This document shows, piece by piece, positions 35,578 to 43,000 of a DNA stretch of 51,063 nt. The stretch comes from Campylobacterales bacterium. GTDB lineage: Bacteria > Campylobacterota > Campylobacteria > Campylobacterales > Sulfurimonadaceae. Under the pieces are notes generated by a model. It saw only the letters and a list, made by a program, of their open reading frames with translations, had not been told where the DNA came from and made no database searches. The first letter of the stretch is position 1, and each line of letters opens with the position of its first letter. The translations under genes were made by a program, and so were the position numbers. The stretch lies in assembly GCA_014764065.1 (NCBI GenBank), contig JACXUG010000002.1:1-51063 (forward strand). Direction: 5' to 3'.

Positions 35578-36069
35578 ATGAGAACTCTTGCTTTTACAGC
35601 CGCCCTGCTCCTGCTCGCCGGCTGTAACGATTCAGCGAAGACACAGCCCGAGGCCACATCCCAAGCTACAGCCCCCGTTGAAACGCCTGCGCCGGCAGCA
35701 ACCCCGGCACCGGTGGCGGAAGCTGCGGACAATACCGCCGTCGCGCCGGCGGCACCCGTTGTAGAAACGGCACCCGCCGCGGCCCCGGCGGCGGAAAGCG
35801 CACCTGTCGCCGAAACCGCGCCGGCCAAACTCTTCCAGAAGTGTGCCGCATGCCACGGCAACCACGCTGAAAAAATGGCACTGAACCAGTCCGCCGTCAT
35901 CGGCGAATGGGAGAGCAAGCGCATCGCCGACGCTATCATCGGCTACCAGAAGGGCACCTACGGCGGCGCCATGAAGACCCTGATGCAGAACCAGGTCAAA
36001 GAGCTGACGCCCGTCCAGATCGAAGCCCTTTCCGAATACATCGCCAATCTCTACGTCAAAACGCACTGA
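35578..36069 (+). CDS. c-type cytochrome lipoprotein
   Basis: The 163-residue precursor has a signal and lipobox (LLLAGC, acylated Cys16), then an Ala/Pro/Glu-rich flexible linker of about 60 residues, then a small class I cytochrome domain. The single haem site is KCAACHGNH; GGAMKTLM may supply the axial methionine. It should be anchored at the outer face of the inner membrane or inner face of the outer membrane and shuttle electrons. The start is set by the promoter position and lipobox distance. It is followed by two tiny membrane-protein genes and preceded by a Crp/Fnr regulator. Confidence 0.88.
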   Translation: MRTLAFTAALLLLAGCNDSAKTQPEATSQATAPVETPAPAATPAPVAEAADNTAVAPAAPVVETAPAAAPAAESAPVAETAPAKLFQKCAACHGNHAEKMALNQSAVIGEWESKRIADAIIGYQKGTYGGAMKTLMQNQVKELTPVQIEALSEYIANLYVKTH

Positions 36070-36087
36070 GGCAGCGCCGTGCAGACG

Positions 36088-36171
36088 ATGGAAGAGACCC
36101 AGATCAAACTCGTCATTTTTCTCGTCATCGGCGCGATCTTCCTCTACGTGCTGACCCGCAAGAAAAAATAG
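36088..36171 (+). CDS. 27-residue single-helix membrane peptide
   Basis: An ATG frame encodes a 27-residue product, starting MEETQIK, crossing the membrane once (about residues 8-22) and ending TRKKK. A GTG three codons earlier is a possible start, only 9 bases after the cytochrome stop. It is not recognised, but acidic N-terminus, one hydrophobic segment and basic tail are typical of real small membrane subunits, like those of cbb3 oxidases. The gap arrangement suggests cotranscription with the cytochrome. Too short to be certain. Confidence 0.5.
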   Translation: MEETQIKLVIFLVIGAIFLYVLTRKKK

Positions 36172-36173
36172 GT

Positions 36174-36179
36174 TATACT
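36174..36179 (+). promoter_or_regulatory. Possible -10 element (TATACT) for the His-tailed membrane protein
   Basis: TATACT lies 31 bases before the ATG at 36211, and a GAGGAGGG ribosome site lies between them. It directly follows the stop of the 27-residue peptide. Confidence 0.45.
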
Positions 36180-36210
36180 TATTTTCTTTCACACTGAGGA
36201 GGGTTTTCAC

Positions 36211-36420
36211 ATGAAGGATTTAACGCAGTTTCAGCGCGACCGCAACTGGTTCATCATCTTTTCAGTCGCTTTTGTTTTCGGGATTGTCTGGAGCATAATG
36301 GGAGACACAAGCGGTAAGCTGGTCTATACGGTGATCGCTTTCGCGCTCTTTATCCATTCGGGCATCACGATGGAGCTTCACACACACCACGCCGAACACG
36401 ACCACGACGGCAACGGCTGA
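36211..36420 (+). CDS. Small two-helix membrane protein with His-rich tail
   Basis: The 69-residue product has a charged N-terminus, two membrane helices (about 13-30 and 36-52), and a C-terminal tail with many metal-capable residues (HTHHAEHDHDGNG). Such a tail could bind a transition metal, but the family is unknown to me. A very good ribosome site (GAGGAGGG) supports translation. The stop codon sits exactly where the truncated thiamine-binding-family gene on the opposite strand loses its similarity. Confidence 0.65.
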   Translation: MKDLTQFQRDRNWFIIFSVAFVFGIVWSIMGDTSGKLVYTVIAFALFIHSGITMELHTHHAEHDHDGNG

Positions 36421-36542
36421 TAGGGCAGCCCGCTACGGTCGACCATATCGATGATGCGGCTGACATAGGCGGAGACGGAGGCACCGTTCCAGCAGTCGCC
36501 GCTGGTGGGGAACATGAAAAATTCAAGCAATACGGATGTCAA
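36418..36542 (-). pseudogene. 3'-truncated MTH1187/YkoF-type thiamine-binding family gene
   Basis: A TTG start at 36542 with AAGGAG six bases upstream begins a frame reading TSVLLEFFMFPT, then ASVSAYVSRIIDMVDRSGLPYQ. That is the first strand and helix of the small MTH1187/DUF77 thiamine-binding family (normally about 100 residues). Similarity stops at 36418-36420, the stop codon of the convergent His-tailed gene, so about 60 residues are missing; the frame then runs antisense into that gene and stops. It follows the Sel1 gene closely. The 36543-36560 gap holds only its ribosome site. Confidence 0.7.
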
Positions 36543-36560
36543 TCGCTACTCCTTCACGCC

Positions 36561-37070
36561 TCAGTCGAGGCAGGCCTGCGGCTCAAGGCGGCGCAGTTTT
36601 GCAATGTTGTTCCAGGCGTTGTTGTTGCCCTTCTGGGCCGCCTTGCGCCAGTAGCGGTAAGCTTTGGTACTATCTTTTTTAACCCCGAGACCCATCATGT
36701 GCATGATCCCAAGATTGTTCATCGCCGCGGTGCTGCCGTTGTCCGCCGCGCGCTGGTACCACTGCACCGCTTCACCGTAATTCTTTTTGACGCCTTTGCC
36801 AGTTTCGTACATGTACCCCAGGTTCAACTGCGCCTCCGCATGCTCCTGCGCCGCGGCTTTTTTATACCAGTAGACCGCAAGATCATCGTTTTTGGTCACG
36901 CCGGCACCCCTGCTGTACATCACGCCGAGGTAGAACTGCGCTTCCGGATTTCCCTGAGAAGCAGCCATTTTATACCAGTTGACCGTGCTCGTCTTCGTCG
37001 ACGCTTCCCCTTCGGCCGCGAAGAGCGCCGTCCACATCAGAAGTGTCAAGGCTGCAATTACTGCTTTCAT
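36561..37070 (-). CDS. Secreted Sel1-repeat protein
   Basis: The product of about 169 residues has a signal peptide (MKAVIAALTLLMWTALFAAEG, cut after about residue 19) and three to four Sel1-like repeats of 36 residues, such as GNPEAQFYLGVMYSRGAGV, AEAQLNLGYMYETGKGV and TAAMNNLGIMHMMGLGV. Sel1 repeats form helical solenoids for protein binding; Helicobacter Hcp proteins are the best-known Campylobacterota examples and include cysteine pairs, which are absent here. The start at 37070 places the signal peptide correctly; an ATG six codons up is the alternative. Confidence 0.85.
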   Translation of the reverse strand: MKAVIAALTLLMWTALFAAEGEASTKTSTVNWYKMAASQGNPEAQFYLGVMYSRGAGVTKNDDLAVYWYKKAAAQEHAEAQLNLGYMYETGKGVKKNYGEAVQWYQRAADNGSTAAMNNLGIMHMMGLGVKKDSTKAYRYWRKAAQKGNNNAWNNIAKLRRLEPQACLD

Positions 37071-37181
37071 AGATATACCCGCTTTCACATATAGATTGCA
37101 CTATGCTATCTGATATCTATTGAACATAAAATTAAACAAGAATCCAACTTTTTTTATCCCATAAAAATATCGAGCCGGATG

Positions 37182-37676
37182 TCACACGAAATAGCGCGGG
37201 GTCAGTTCCAGCAGACGGCGGTAGATCCGTTCAAAATCGGTCGAATAGACCCGGGTCCCGGCCACGGCGGTAATAAAATTCGTATCCCGCTCCCAGCGCG
37301 GTACGAGGTGCAGGTGGATATGCTCGGCAATCCCCGCTCCGCCGGCCTTTCCGAGGTTCATGCCGATATTGACGCCCTGTACGCCGAACCCCTCTTTGAG
37401 CATGCGCACCCCCTGCTGCGCCAGTGTGCTGATCCGCAGCCACGCTTCGGGTTCCAGCGTTTCAAGCGCATCCGTATGGACGTGGGGGATGATCATGAAA
37501 TGGCCGGGAGTATAGGGGTAGCGGTTCATGACGACAAAACAGTGTTCGTCGCGATAGAGGACATGCAGTTCGCCGTCGGCTTCGGCATGTTCGCTGATAT
37601 GGCAGAAAACGCACCCTTCGATCGTCTGCCCGTTGATATAGTCCGTGCGCCACGGCGCATAAAGAATCTCTTTCAT
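37182..37676 (-). CDS. HIT-family nucleotide hydrolase/transferase
   Basis: The 164-residue product has the histidine-triad motif AEHIHLHLVPRW (His119, His121, His123), where the middle region forms the nucleotidyl-His intermediate. It also has GHFMIIPHVHTD and an N-terminal CVFC pair, which with a His may hold zinc as in the GalT/Ap4A-phosphorylase-like HIT branch. Likely substrates are dinucleoside polyphosphates or AMP-amides. It is a single-gene unit between the Sel1 protein and a decayed thioesterase. Confidence 0.9.
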   Translation of the reverse strand: MKEILYAPWRTDYINGQTIEGCVFCHISEHAEADGELHVLYRDEHCFVVMNRYPYTPGHFMIIPHVHTDALETLEPEAWLRISTLAQQGVRMLKEGFGVQGVNIGMNLGKAGGAGIAEHIHLHLVPRWERDTNFITAVAGTRVYSTDFERIYRRLLELTPRYFV

Positions 37677-37745
37677 GTGGGGAGTATAGCGTATTCTTAT
37701 CGGCAGACGGAAGGGCGTTCAGGGAAGTTTTCCCGAGGAGCACCC

Positions 37746-38295
37746 TTACGCCTGCAGTGCTGTTGCAGGCACGACGGCATCTTCAGCGAAGGCGACGTAA
37801 CGGGTATTATTGACACGCTCAAGCGTATCCAGGTCCTGCCACTCCACGGTCCGCTGCCGCTGAGTCGTTCGGCTCCCCTCTAGGGCGAGTTTCGGGAACG
37901 GCCGGTGTGGAACTGTCCGGGGTGTTGGCGTTGTCAGACGTTCCACAATGGCATCGGGGACCGCTTTGGGACGCATGTTCGCCGGGTTGAGCGTGACGAC
38001 TTCCTGCGCCCCCTGCGTGACAATCTCCCCACTCGCCTTATGGACAATTTCGAAAAAGCGCGTGCCGTGGACCCTGCGCCAGTGGGCCAGCCAATCCCGT
38101 TTCAAACTTGATGTAAATGCCCTCACCTTCATAGGCATCCTCTTGCGATGCTTTGAGTTTCCACGTATCGGGCCATTGCGGCAGGGGTTCAAAACGTTTC
38201 AGATAGCGGGAGACCACTGCGGGTGTAAGCTCGGACAAAGCGTATGACGGTGTATCGGTGCCGAACTTCAGACATACCTGTGCCAGCCCGTGCAC
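37746..38295 (-). pseudogene. Decayed double-hotdog thioesterase gene
   Basis: Two frames join at a G-run (plus-strand CCC at 38096-38098). Upstream: YLKRFEPLPQWPDTW and EGEGIYIKFET. Downstream: DWLAHWRRVHGTRFFEIV, EIVTQGAQEVVTLNP, RPKAVPDAIVERL, and the start of a second hotdog domain, VEWQDLDTLERVNNTRYV. The hotdog landmarks (RPKxxP after strand, and DLDxxxxVNNxxY) fit a 4HBT/acyl-ACP thioesterase-like protein. The second domain ends early at a stop (37746-37748), and no proper start with a ribosome site is seen. The gene is therefore a frameshifted, truncated remnant. Confidence 0.7.
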
Positions 38296-38359
38296 TGATG
38301 GTACCGATTACCCCAACCGTCTCCGCTCCATGACATTGGCATCCATCCGGGCATCTTCT

Positions 38360-39643
38360 CTAAATAAACGCAAAAACGAGGTCGGGGAAGAGGATGACGA
38401 TGACGATCGCCAGAAGCTGCAGCAGGATGAAGGGGATGATCCCCCGGTAGATCTGCAGCGTCGTCACCATGCTACCGGCCGCTCCCTTGAGAAAGAAGAG
38501 CGCCAGGCCGAACGGCGGCGTCAGGAAGGAGGCCTGCAGGTTCAGGGCGATCAGGATCGCGAACCAGACGGGATCGATCCCGAAAGCGTGCATGACGGGC
38601 ACCAAAATCGGCACGACGATAAAGGAGATCTCGATAAAGTCGATGAAGAAGCCGAGGATAAAGATGGCCAGCATCGCCACCCCGATAAAGACCCAGACAT
38701 TCCCGATGTCATGGCTGAAGAACTGCAGCACGAGGTCGCTGCCGCCGAGTTCGTTGAAGACGAGGCTGAAGGCCGTCGCCCCGATCAGGATCATAAAGAT
38801 CATCCCGCTGAGCTTGACGGTCTCCAGAAGGGCGTAGCTCACCATGGAGCGACTGAGTGTGCGGTTGAAGGCGCTGAGCACAAGCGCACCGACGACGCCG
38901 AAGGCCGCCGACTCCGTCGGCGACGCGATCCCGGCGAAGATGGAACCGAGGACCGCGACCATCAGCAGCAGCGGCGGCGCGATCGCCGCAAGGGCCTTCA
39001 CAATGCCGACACGTTCGCCCTGCGACGCCGCCGGGGCGACCCCGGGTTTCAGCGCCGCGTACACCAGGATGTAGACGATATAGAGGCCGACGAGCACCAG
39101 CCCCGGCAGCACCGCCCCCATGAAGAGTTCGCCGACGCTGACGTTCATGACGTCCCCAAGAATGATGAGGATGATCGAGGGCGGGATGATCTGCCCGAGC
39201 GTGCCGCTGGCCGCGACCGTACCCGAGGCAAGCCCTTTGTTATAACCGGCCTGCAGCATCAGGGGCATGGCGATAATGCTCATCATGACGACCGAAGCGC
39301 TAACGATCCCCGTCGAAGCGGCAAGGATCGTACCGACCAGCACGACGCTGACGGCCAGCCCGCCGCGAAGCCCGCCGAAAAGGCCGCTCATCGTCTCGAG
39401 TAGCTTCTCGGCCATTTTCGACCTCTCGAGGATCAGCCCCATGGCGATGAAGAGCGGGACGGCCATCAGGGTCGTATTGCCCATGATGCCGTAGATACGG
39501 AATGGCAGCAGGCTGAAAACCTGCAGCCCCAGCTCGGGGATTAGCAGCGCAAAGAGCAGTGCGACCCCGCCAAAGACGAAGGCGACGGGGATGCCCGAGA
39601 GCAGCAGCGCCAGCGCAATCACGAACATGGCCAGCGCGATCAC
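38360..39643 (-). CDS. dctM: TRAP transporter large permease subunit
   Basis: This 427-residue integral membrane protein has about twelve helices and the DctM family pattern: GIPVAFVFGGVALL, a hinge around VPLFIAMGLILERS, STGIVSASVVMM, and GTLGQIIPPSIILIILGD. DctM carries the substrate path of sodium-driven TRAP transporters for organic acids. Its start overlaps the dctQ stop by four bases. The periplasmic binding protein DctP is not found within this window on either side, which is unusual. Likely substrates (2-oxoacids, lactate, C4-dicarboxylates) cannot be decided. Confidence 0.93.
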   Translation of the reverse strand: MIALAMFVIALALLLSGIPVAFVFGGVALLFALLIPELGLQVFSLLPFRIYGIMGNTTLMAVPLFIAMGLILERSKMAEKLLETMSGLFGGLRGGLAVSVVLVGTILAASTGIVSASVVMMSIIAMPLMLQAGYNKGLASGTVAASGTLGQIIPPSIILIILGDVMNVSVGELFMGAVLPGLVLVGLYIVYILVYAALKPGVAPAASQGERVGIVKALAAIAPPLLLMVAVLGSIFAGIASPTESAAFGVVGALVLSAFNRTLSRSMVSYALLETVKLSGMIFMILIGATAFSLVFNELGGSDLVLQFFSHDIGNVWVFIGVAMLAIFILGFFIDFIEISFIVVPILVPVMHAFGIDPVWFAILIALNLQASFLTPPFGLALFFLKGAAGSMVTTLQIYRGIIPFILLQLLAIVIVILFPDLVFAFI

Positions 39644-40146
39644 ACGGACCCCTTGAGTGCATGCCAGGCATTGACCAGTTCACGCAGCGCCTGCAGGATC
39701 AACAGCGCGAACGCGAGGGGAATGAGCGCCTTGACGAGAAAACGGTACGGCAGTCCGCCTGGATCGGAAGAGGCCTCCATCTGCGTAAAACTCATCATGA
39801 CGAAGTCGAAACTGACATAGAGGATCAGCACGGAGACGGGCAGCACGAAAAAGAGCATTGTCACCAGGTTGACGAGATGCCTGGTCCGTTCGGAGAAACG
39901 GTCATAGAAGATATCGACCCGGACATGCGCCCCCCGGTGCATAGCATAGGCAACTCCGAGCATGATGACGATGTCGAAGAGGTGCCACTCCAGCTCCTGC
40001 AAGGCTACGGAGCCCTCATGGAAGAGGTAGCGGCGGGTGGCGTCAAAGACGATCAGGAGCACCAGCATGCCCAGGACAGCTGCGCTCAAGGCGCCGACCG
40101 AACGGATCAGCAGCCGGATAAAGGCAAACTTCTCCTGCTCTGTCAT
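39640..40146 (-). CDS. dctQ: TRAP transporter small permease subunit
   Basis: The 168-residue protein has four membrane helices and the DctQ features: VLLIVFDATRRYLFHEGSVALQELEWHLFDIVIMLG, and HRGAHVRVDIFYDRFS after the second helix. DctQ stabilises DctM and completes the TRAP permease. It follows the thioredoxin-like gene by 10 bases and overlaps dctM, so the three are probably cotranscribed. Confidence 0.92.
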   Translation of the reverse strand: MTEQEKFAFIRLLIRSVGALSAAVLGMLVLLIVFDATRRYLFHEGSVALQELEWHLFDIVIMLGVAYAMHRGAHVRVDIFYDRFSERTRHLVNLVTMLFFVLPVSVLILYVSFDFVMMSFTQMEASSDPGGLPYRFLVKALIPLAFALLILQALRELVNAWHALKGSV

Positions 40147-40156
40147 ATCCGGCAGA

Positions 40157-40669
40157 TCACTTCTTGAGCAGTTCGTCGAAGATCATCTCAAGGTCCTTGT
40201 CACTCAGATAGCCCGGGATGATCTCGGAAACCTCGCCTTTGCCGTTAAAGACGATATTGAAAGGGATACTGCCGTTGAAACGGGCCCGGGAGCCAATATG
40301 CTGGACGATCGCCATATTATCCTCGTATTCGAATACGGGGTAGTTGAACCCCGCCGCCCCCGCCAGGTGCGTGCGGTCCTGCGGCATCATGCGCCCCTGC
40401 ATATGGATGCCGAAAATGCCGATTTTATTCCCGTAGCGTTTTTCCATCGCGACAAGGTGCGGGATCTCCTTCTTGCAGTAGCGGCACTTCTTCCCGAAAA
40501 AGTTCACCAGCACGGGTTTGCCCTCGTACCCTTTGAAGTGCATGCCGTTGGGCAGTCCCGTCGCGACGATCGTCTTCTCGCCCGCCGCTTTGAGCGTAAA
40601 CATCTCCGCGGCATCCGCCGCCACAAACATCAGCAGCAGCGCCGCCGCCATCATTATTACTCTTTTCAT
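40157..40669 (-). CDS. Periplasmic thioredoxin-like (TlpA/ResA) protein
   Basis: The 170-residue precursor has a signal sequence (about 1-20, ending AADAAE) and a thioredoxin fold with redox motif CRYC (Cys62 and Cys65) in NFFGKKCRYCKKEIPHLV, a variant of the CxxC box, and the cis-Pro region GSIPFNIVFNGKG. Such proteins reduce or oxidise disulfides in the periplasm, often for cytochrome c maturation. It is placed between the two-part TIGR03546/03545-like gene and dctQ, with short gaps. Confidence 0.87.
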   Translation of the reverse strand: MKRVIMMAAALLLMFVAADAAEMFTLKAAGEKTIVATGLPNGMHFKGYEGKPVLVNFFGKKCRYCKKEIPHLVAMEKRYGNKIGIFGIHMQGRMMPQDRTHLAGAAGFNYPVFEYEDNMAIVQHIGSRARFNGSIPFNIVFNGKGEVSEIIPGYLSDKDLEMIFDELLKK

Positions 40670-40704
40670 TGTTCTCCCATTTTTCTGTAGTTTACCCGGC
40701 GCTC

Positions 40705-42936
40705 CTAGAACGGAAGCGCGCCTTTGAGTCTGTCGACGACCGCGCCGCCGCCGACCAATTTGGCCGCTTCCTCGGCGAGCTTGCCGAGCATCGTGTTCTG
40801 GTCGCCGACGAGTTTTTTGACGTCGGCAATGCCGGACTCCAACGTTTTCAGATCGGCCAGCTGTGCCGCGGTATCCCCGCCCAGCAACGATTTAAGCTCA
40901 CCCTGGTACTTTTCAAGCTCTTTGCCCATCGCTTTGCCGAGCCCCTGGGAGATCTGGCGGTCCAGGTCGGACGTGACGCCGATAGTCGGTGCGGTCAATG
41001 TCCCGCCAAGGGTCGCATCCAGCTTGAACGCGGAGATCCCGCTGAGGATACTCGAGACGATCTCGCCCGTTTTGCCGCCGAGCCCTTCGGCCGTCATCGC
41101 CGCATCACTGAACGCGAAGCTGCCGCTTCCGGCAAGCGCAGAGGCGTCGCTGAGGCTGAGCGTCCCCGTCATGGCCATATTGCTCTTGTCCAGCATGAGC
41201 GGTTTCATATCGAGCGCATCCAGCGGGATACGCAGCGCCTTGAAGTTGACGCTCTCCTTTACCGTGTCGCCCAGGCGGTTGTCTTCGCCGGAAAGTGCGA
41301 GCCCCTTGACCGTCGGGCCGTCGCTCGTCACCTTGAACGTCAACGGACGCCCCAGCGCCTTCTGGTTATCCGAAATATCCCGTACCGTACCGGAAAACGC
41401 CTGGCTTTTGAAGAGGCCGTCGATCTGGGTTAGGGCCACCAGCATGTCCGGACTCGGTACGGTCTGCGGGTAGCGCATCCAGCGCCCTTCTCCCCGCGGC
41501 GGCACCGCCGTTTCGGGCGGGTTTTCACCTCCGGCACTGCCGAGGTAGGGAGAGACCATCGCGTAGTAGTCACGCGCCATCGCCAGGTAGCCCTTGATCT
41601 TCTCACCAAAGAGTCCCCCGATAACGTTCAGCGCCCCGTTTCCGTCGAGGGTGTAGGTCGATTTGAGGCGGTTGTAATCCGCCATCGGGGCGTCTTTAAC
41701 CTGCTGCAGCAGTTCGGCAATGCGCTTGCGGTCGCTGTCGAAATCCGCCTTGAGCTTCTCGAGCGCTTTTTTACGCGCCTCTACTTTCGCTTTGAAAGCC
41801 TTGGCCTCCTGGGCCAGTTTAATCATCGACTGCGGATCCTTCGACTGGCTCATCGTTTTGAGCTTCTCCAGGTCGGCCTTAAGCTCCGCAAGGCTGTCAG
41901 CGGTCAGCTCCTCCTTGGACACCTTCTCCCAGCGCGCCTTGATCTCGCCGATCTCTTTTTGCGCGTCGTTGTAAACCTTGACCGACTGTAGGTCCGCTTT
42001 GGCGATGAGGGTTTTGGGATCGGGGAACTCGAATGTCGGGAGGGTGAATGCGCTTCCTGCGCCCTCTTCCGTCGTCGCCGCTTTTTCTTCCGCCGGGGAT
42101 TTTTTCAGTGTCGCTGGGGTATCGAAGCCGACGCCGCTGATGATCATCTTTTCAATGTGCACCTTGTCCATCAGCAGTGCCGTCAGATCCGCATCGAAAC
42201 TGATCAGGTCCGCCGAAACGGCATCGACCCCCTCTTTTTTGCCCGCGACTTCGAGGCGGTGTAGCGTGACGGCGCCCTTGCTGAAATCGGTATCGACGGC
42301 ACCAACGCGGACATCACGCTGCAGCGCCAGGCTGCCGCCCGTCTCCACCGTCCATTTGAGCAGCGGGTCGATGACCAGCAGCGCGACGGCGGTGACGATC
42401 CCTCCTCCGGCGACGCAGAGGCCTACACCCCACCAGCGCACCGTCGGGTCCAAATGTGTCGTCGCTTTAAGGAACCCGAAGGTCCCCAGGACGGGGTGCC
42501 GTTCGAGGAACGCCGCCAGCACCGTACGGTAGCGTCCGATCAGATAGTCCAGCAGGAGGTAGAGCGGTACGGCCATCAGCAGCGAGACGACCGTTGCCCC
42601 CATGACCAGGGTGTTGTTGAAGTGTGTCAGGCGGACAAAGCCGTTGTTATAGAAGCCTGTCCAGAGTCCCTGCAGCCCTTCGCTGCTGAGGATGGCATAG
42701 CCGAGCTGTTCGAACCAGGGGTCGAAGAGGTAGCCGATGCCGGCGAAAAGCGCTACTGAGACGAAGAAGAGCCCCAGGTGGATGTTGAGCAGAAAGGCAA
42801 GCAGCAGGATCACCACATTCTGCAGGCCTCCGATGGGCGTCAGCCCCGCGATCATCCCGAGTGTGATCGCCAGCGTCACCTGCCAGGGGCTTTGGGCGGA
42901 GTTTAGGGCTTTGAAAAGCTTGAGAAGTAATTGCAT
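40705..42936 (-). CDS. Fusion of TIGR03546-like membrane domain and TIGR03545-like envelope domain
   Basis: This 743-residue protein has an N-terminal part (1-160) with a DUF2062/TIGR03546 pattern: WQVTLAITLGMIAGLTPIGG, LLLAFLLNIHLGLFFVS and YLFDPWFEQLG. A further membrane helix is at about 172-190. A long periplasmic part follows, with short AsmA-like strands (VRVGAVDTDFSKGAVTLHRL), a long charged coiled coil (about 310-410), and a beta-rich C-terminal domain, resembling TIGR03545. In many Gram-negative genomes these are two adjacent genes; here they are one frame. Function is unknown, probably envelope lipid or protein transport by AsmA analogy. The ATG has AAGGAG and a TATAAT upstream. Confidence 0.75.
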   Translation of the reverse strand: MQLLLKLFKALNSAQSPWQVTLAITLGMIAGLTPIGGLQNVVILLLAFLLNIHLGLFFVSVALFAGIGYLFDPWFEQLGYAILSSEGLQGLWTGFYNNGFVRLTHFNNTLVMGATVVSLLMAVPLYLLLDYLIGRYRTVLAAFLERHPVLGTFGFLKATTHLDPTVRWWGVGLCVAGGGIVTAVALLVIDPLLKWTVETGGSLALQRDVRVGAVDTDFSKGAVTLHRLEVAGKKEGVDAVSADLISFDADLTALLMDKVHIEKMIISGVGFDTPATLKKSPAEEKAATTEEGAGSAFTLPTFEFPDPKTLIAKADLQSVKVYNDAQKEIGEIKARWEKVSKEELTADSLAELKADLEKLKTMSQSKDPQSMIKLAQEAKAFKAKVEARKKALEKLKADFDSDRKRIAELLQQVKDAPMADYNRLKSTYTLDGNGALNVIGGLFGEKIKGYLAMARDYYAMVSPYLGSAGGENPPETAVPPRGEGRWMRYPQTVPSPDMLVALTQIDGLFKSQAFSGTVRDISDNQKALGRPLTFKVTSDGPTVKGLALSGEDNRLGDTVKESVNFKALRIPLDALDMKPLMLDKSNMAMTGTLSLSDASALAGSGSFAFSDAAMTAEGLGGKTGEIVSSILSGISAFKLDATLGGTLTAPTIGVTSDLDRQISQGLGKAMGKELEKYQGELKSLLGGDTAAQLADLKTLESGIADVKKLVGDQNTMLGKLAEEAAKLVGGGAVVDRLKGALPF

Positions 42937-42954
42937 GAAGGCTCCTTTGGCTGT

Positions 42955-42960
42955 ATTATA
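42955..42960 (-). promoter_or_regulatory. Perfect -10 element (TATAAT) before the fused envelope protein gene
   Basis: TATAAT on the minus strand lies about 20 bases before the ATG, between the murF stop and the start. The gene therefore may be transcribed separately from murF. Confidence 0.5.
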
Positions 42961-43000
42961 TTACAAAATGATTAGCCGTCGGTTTCGCCGAAGAGACACC

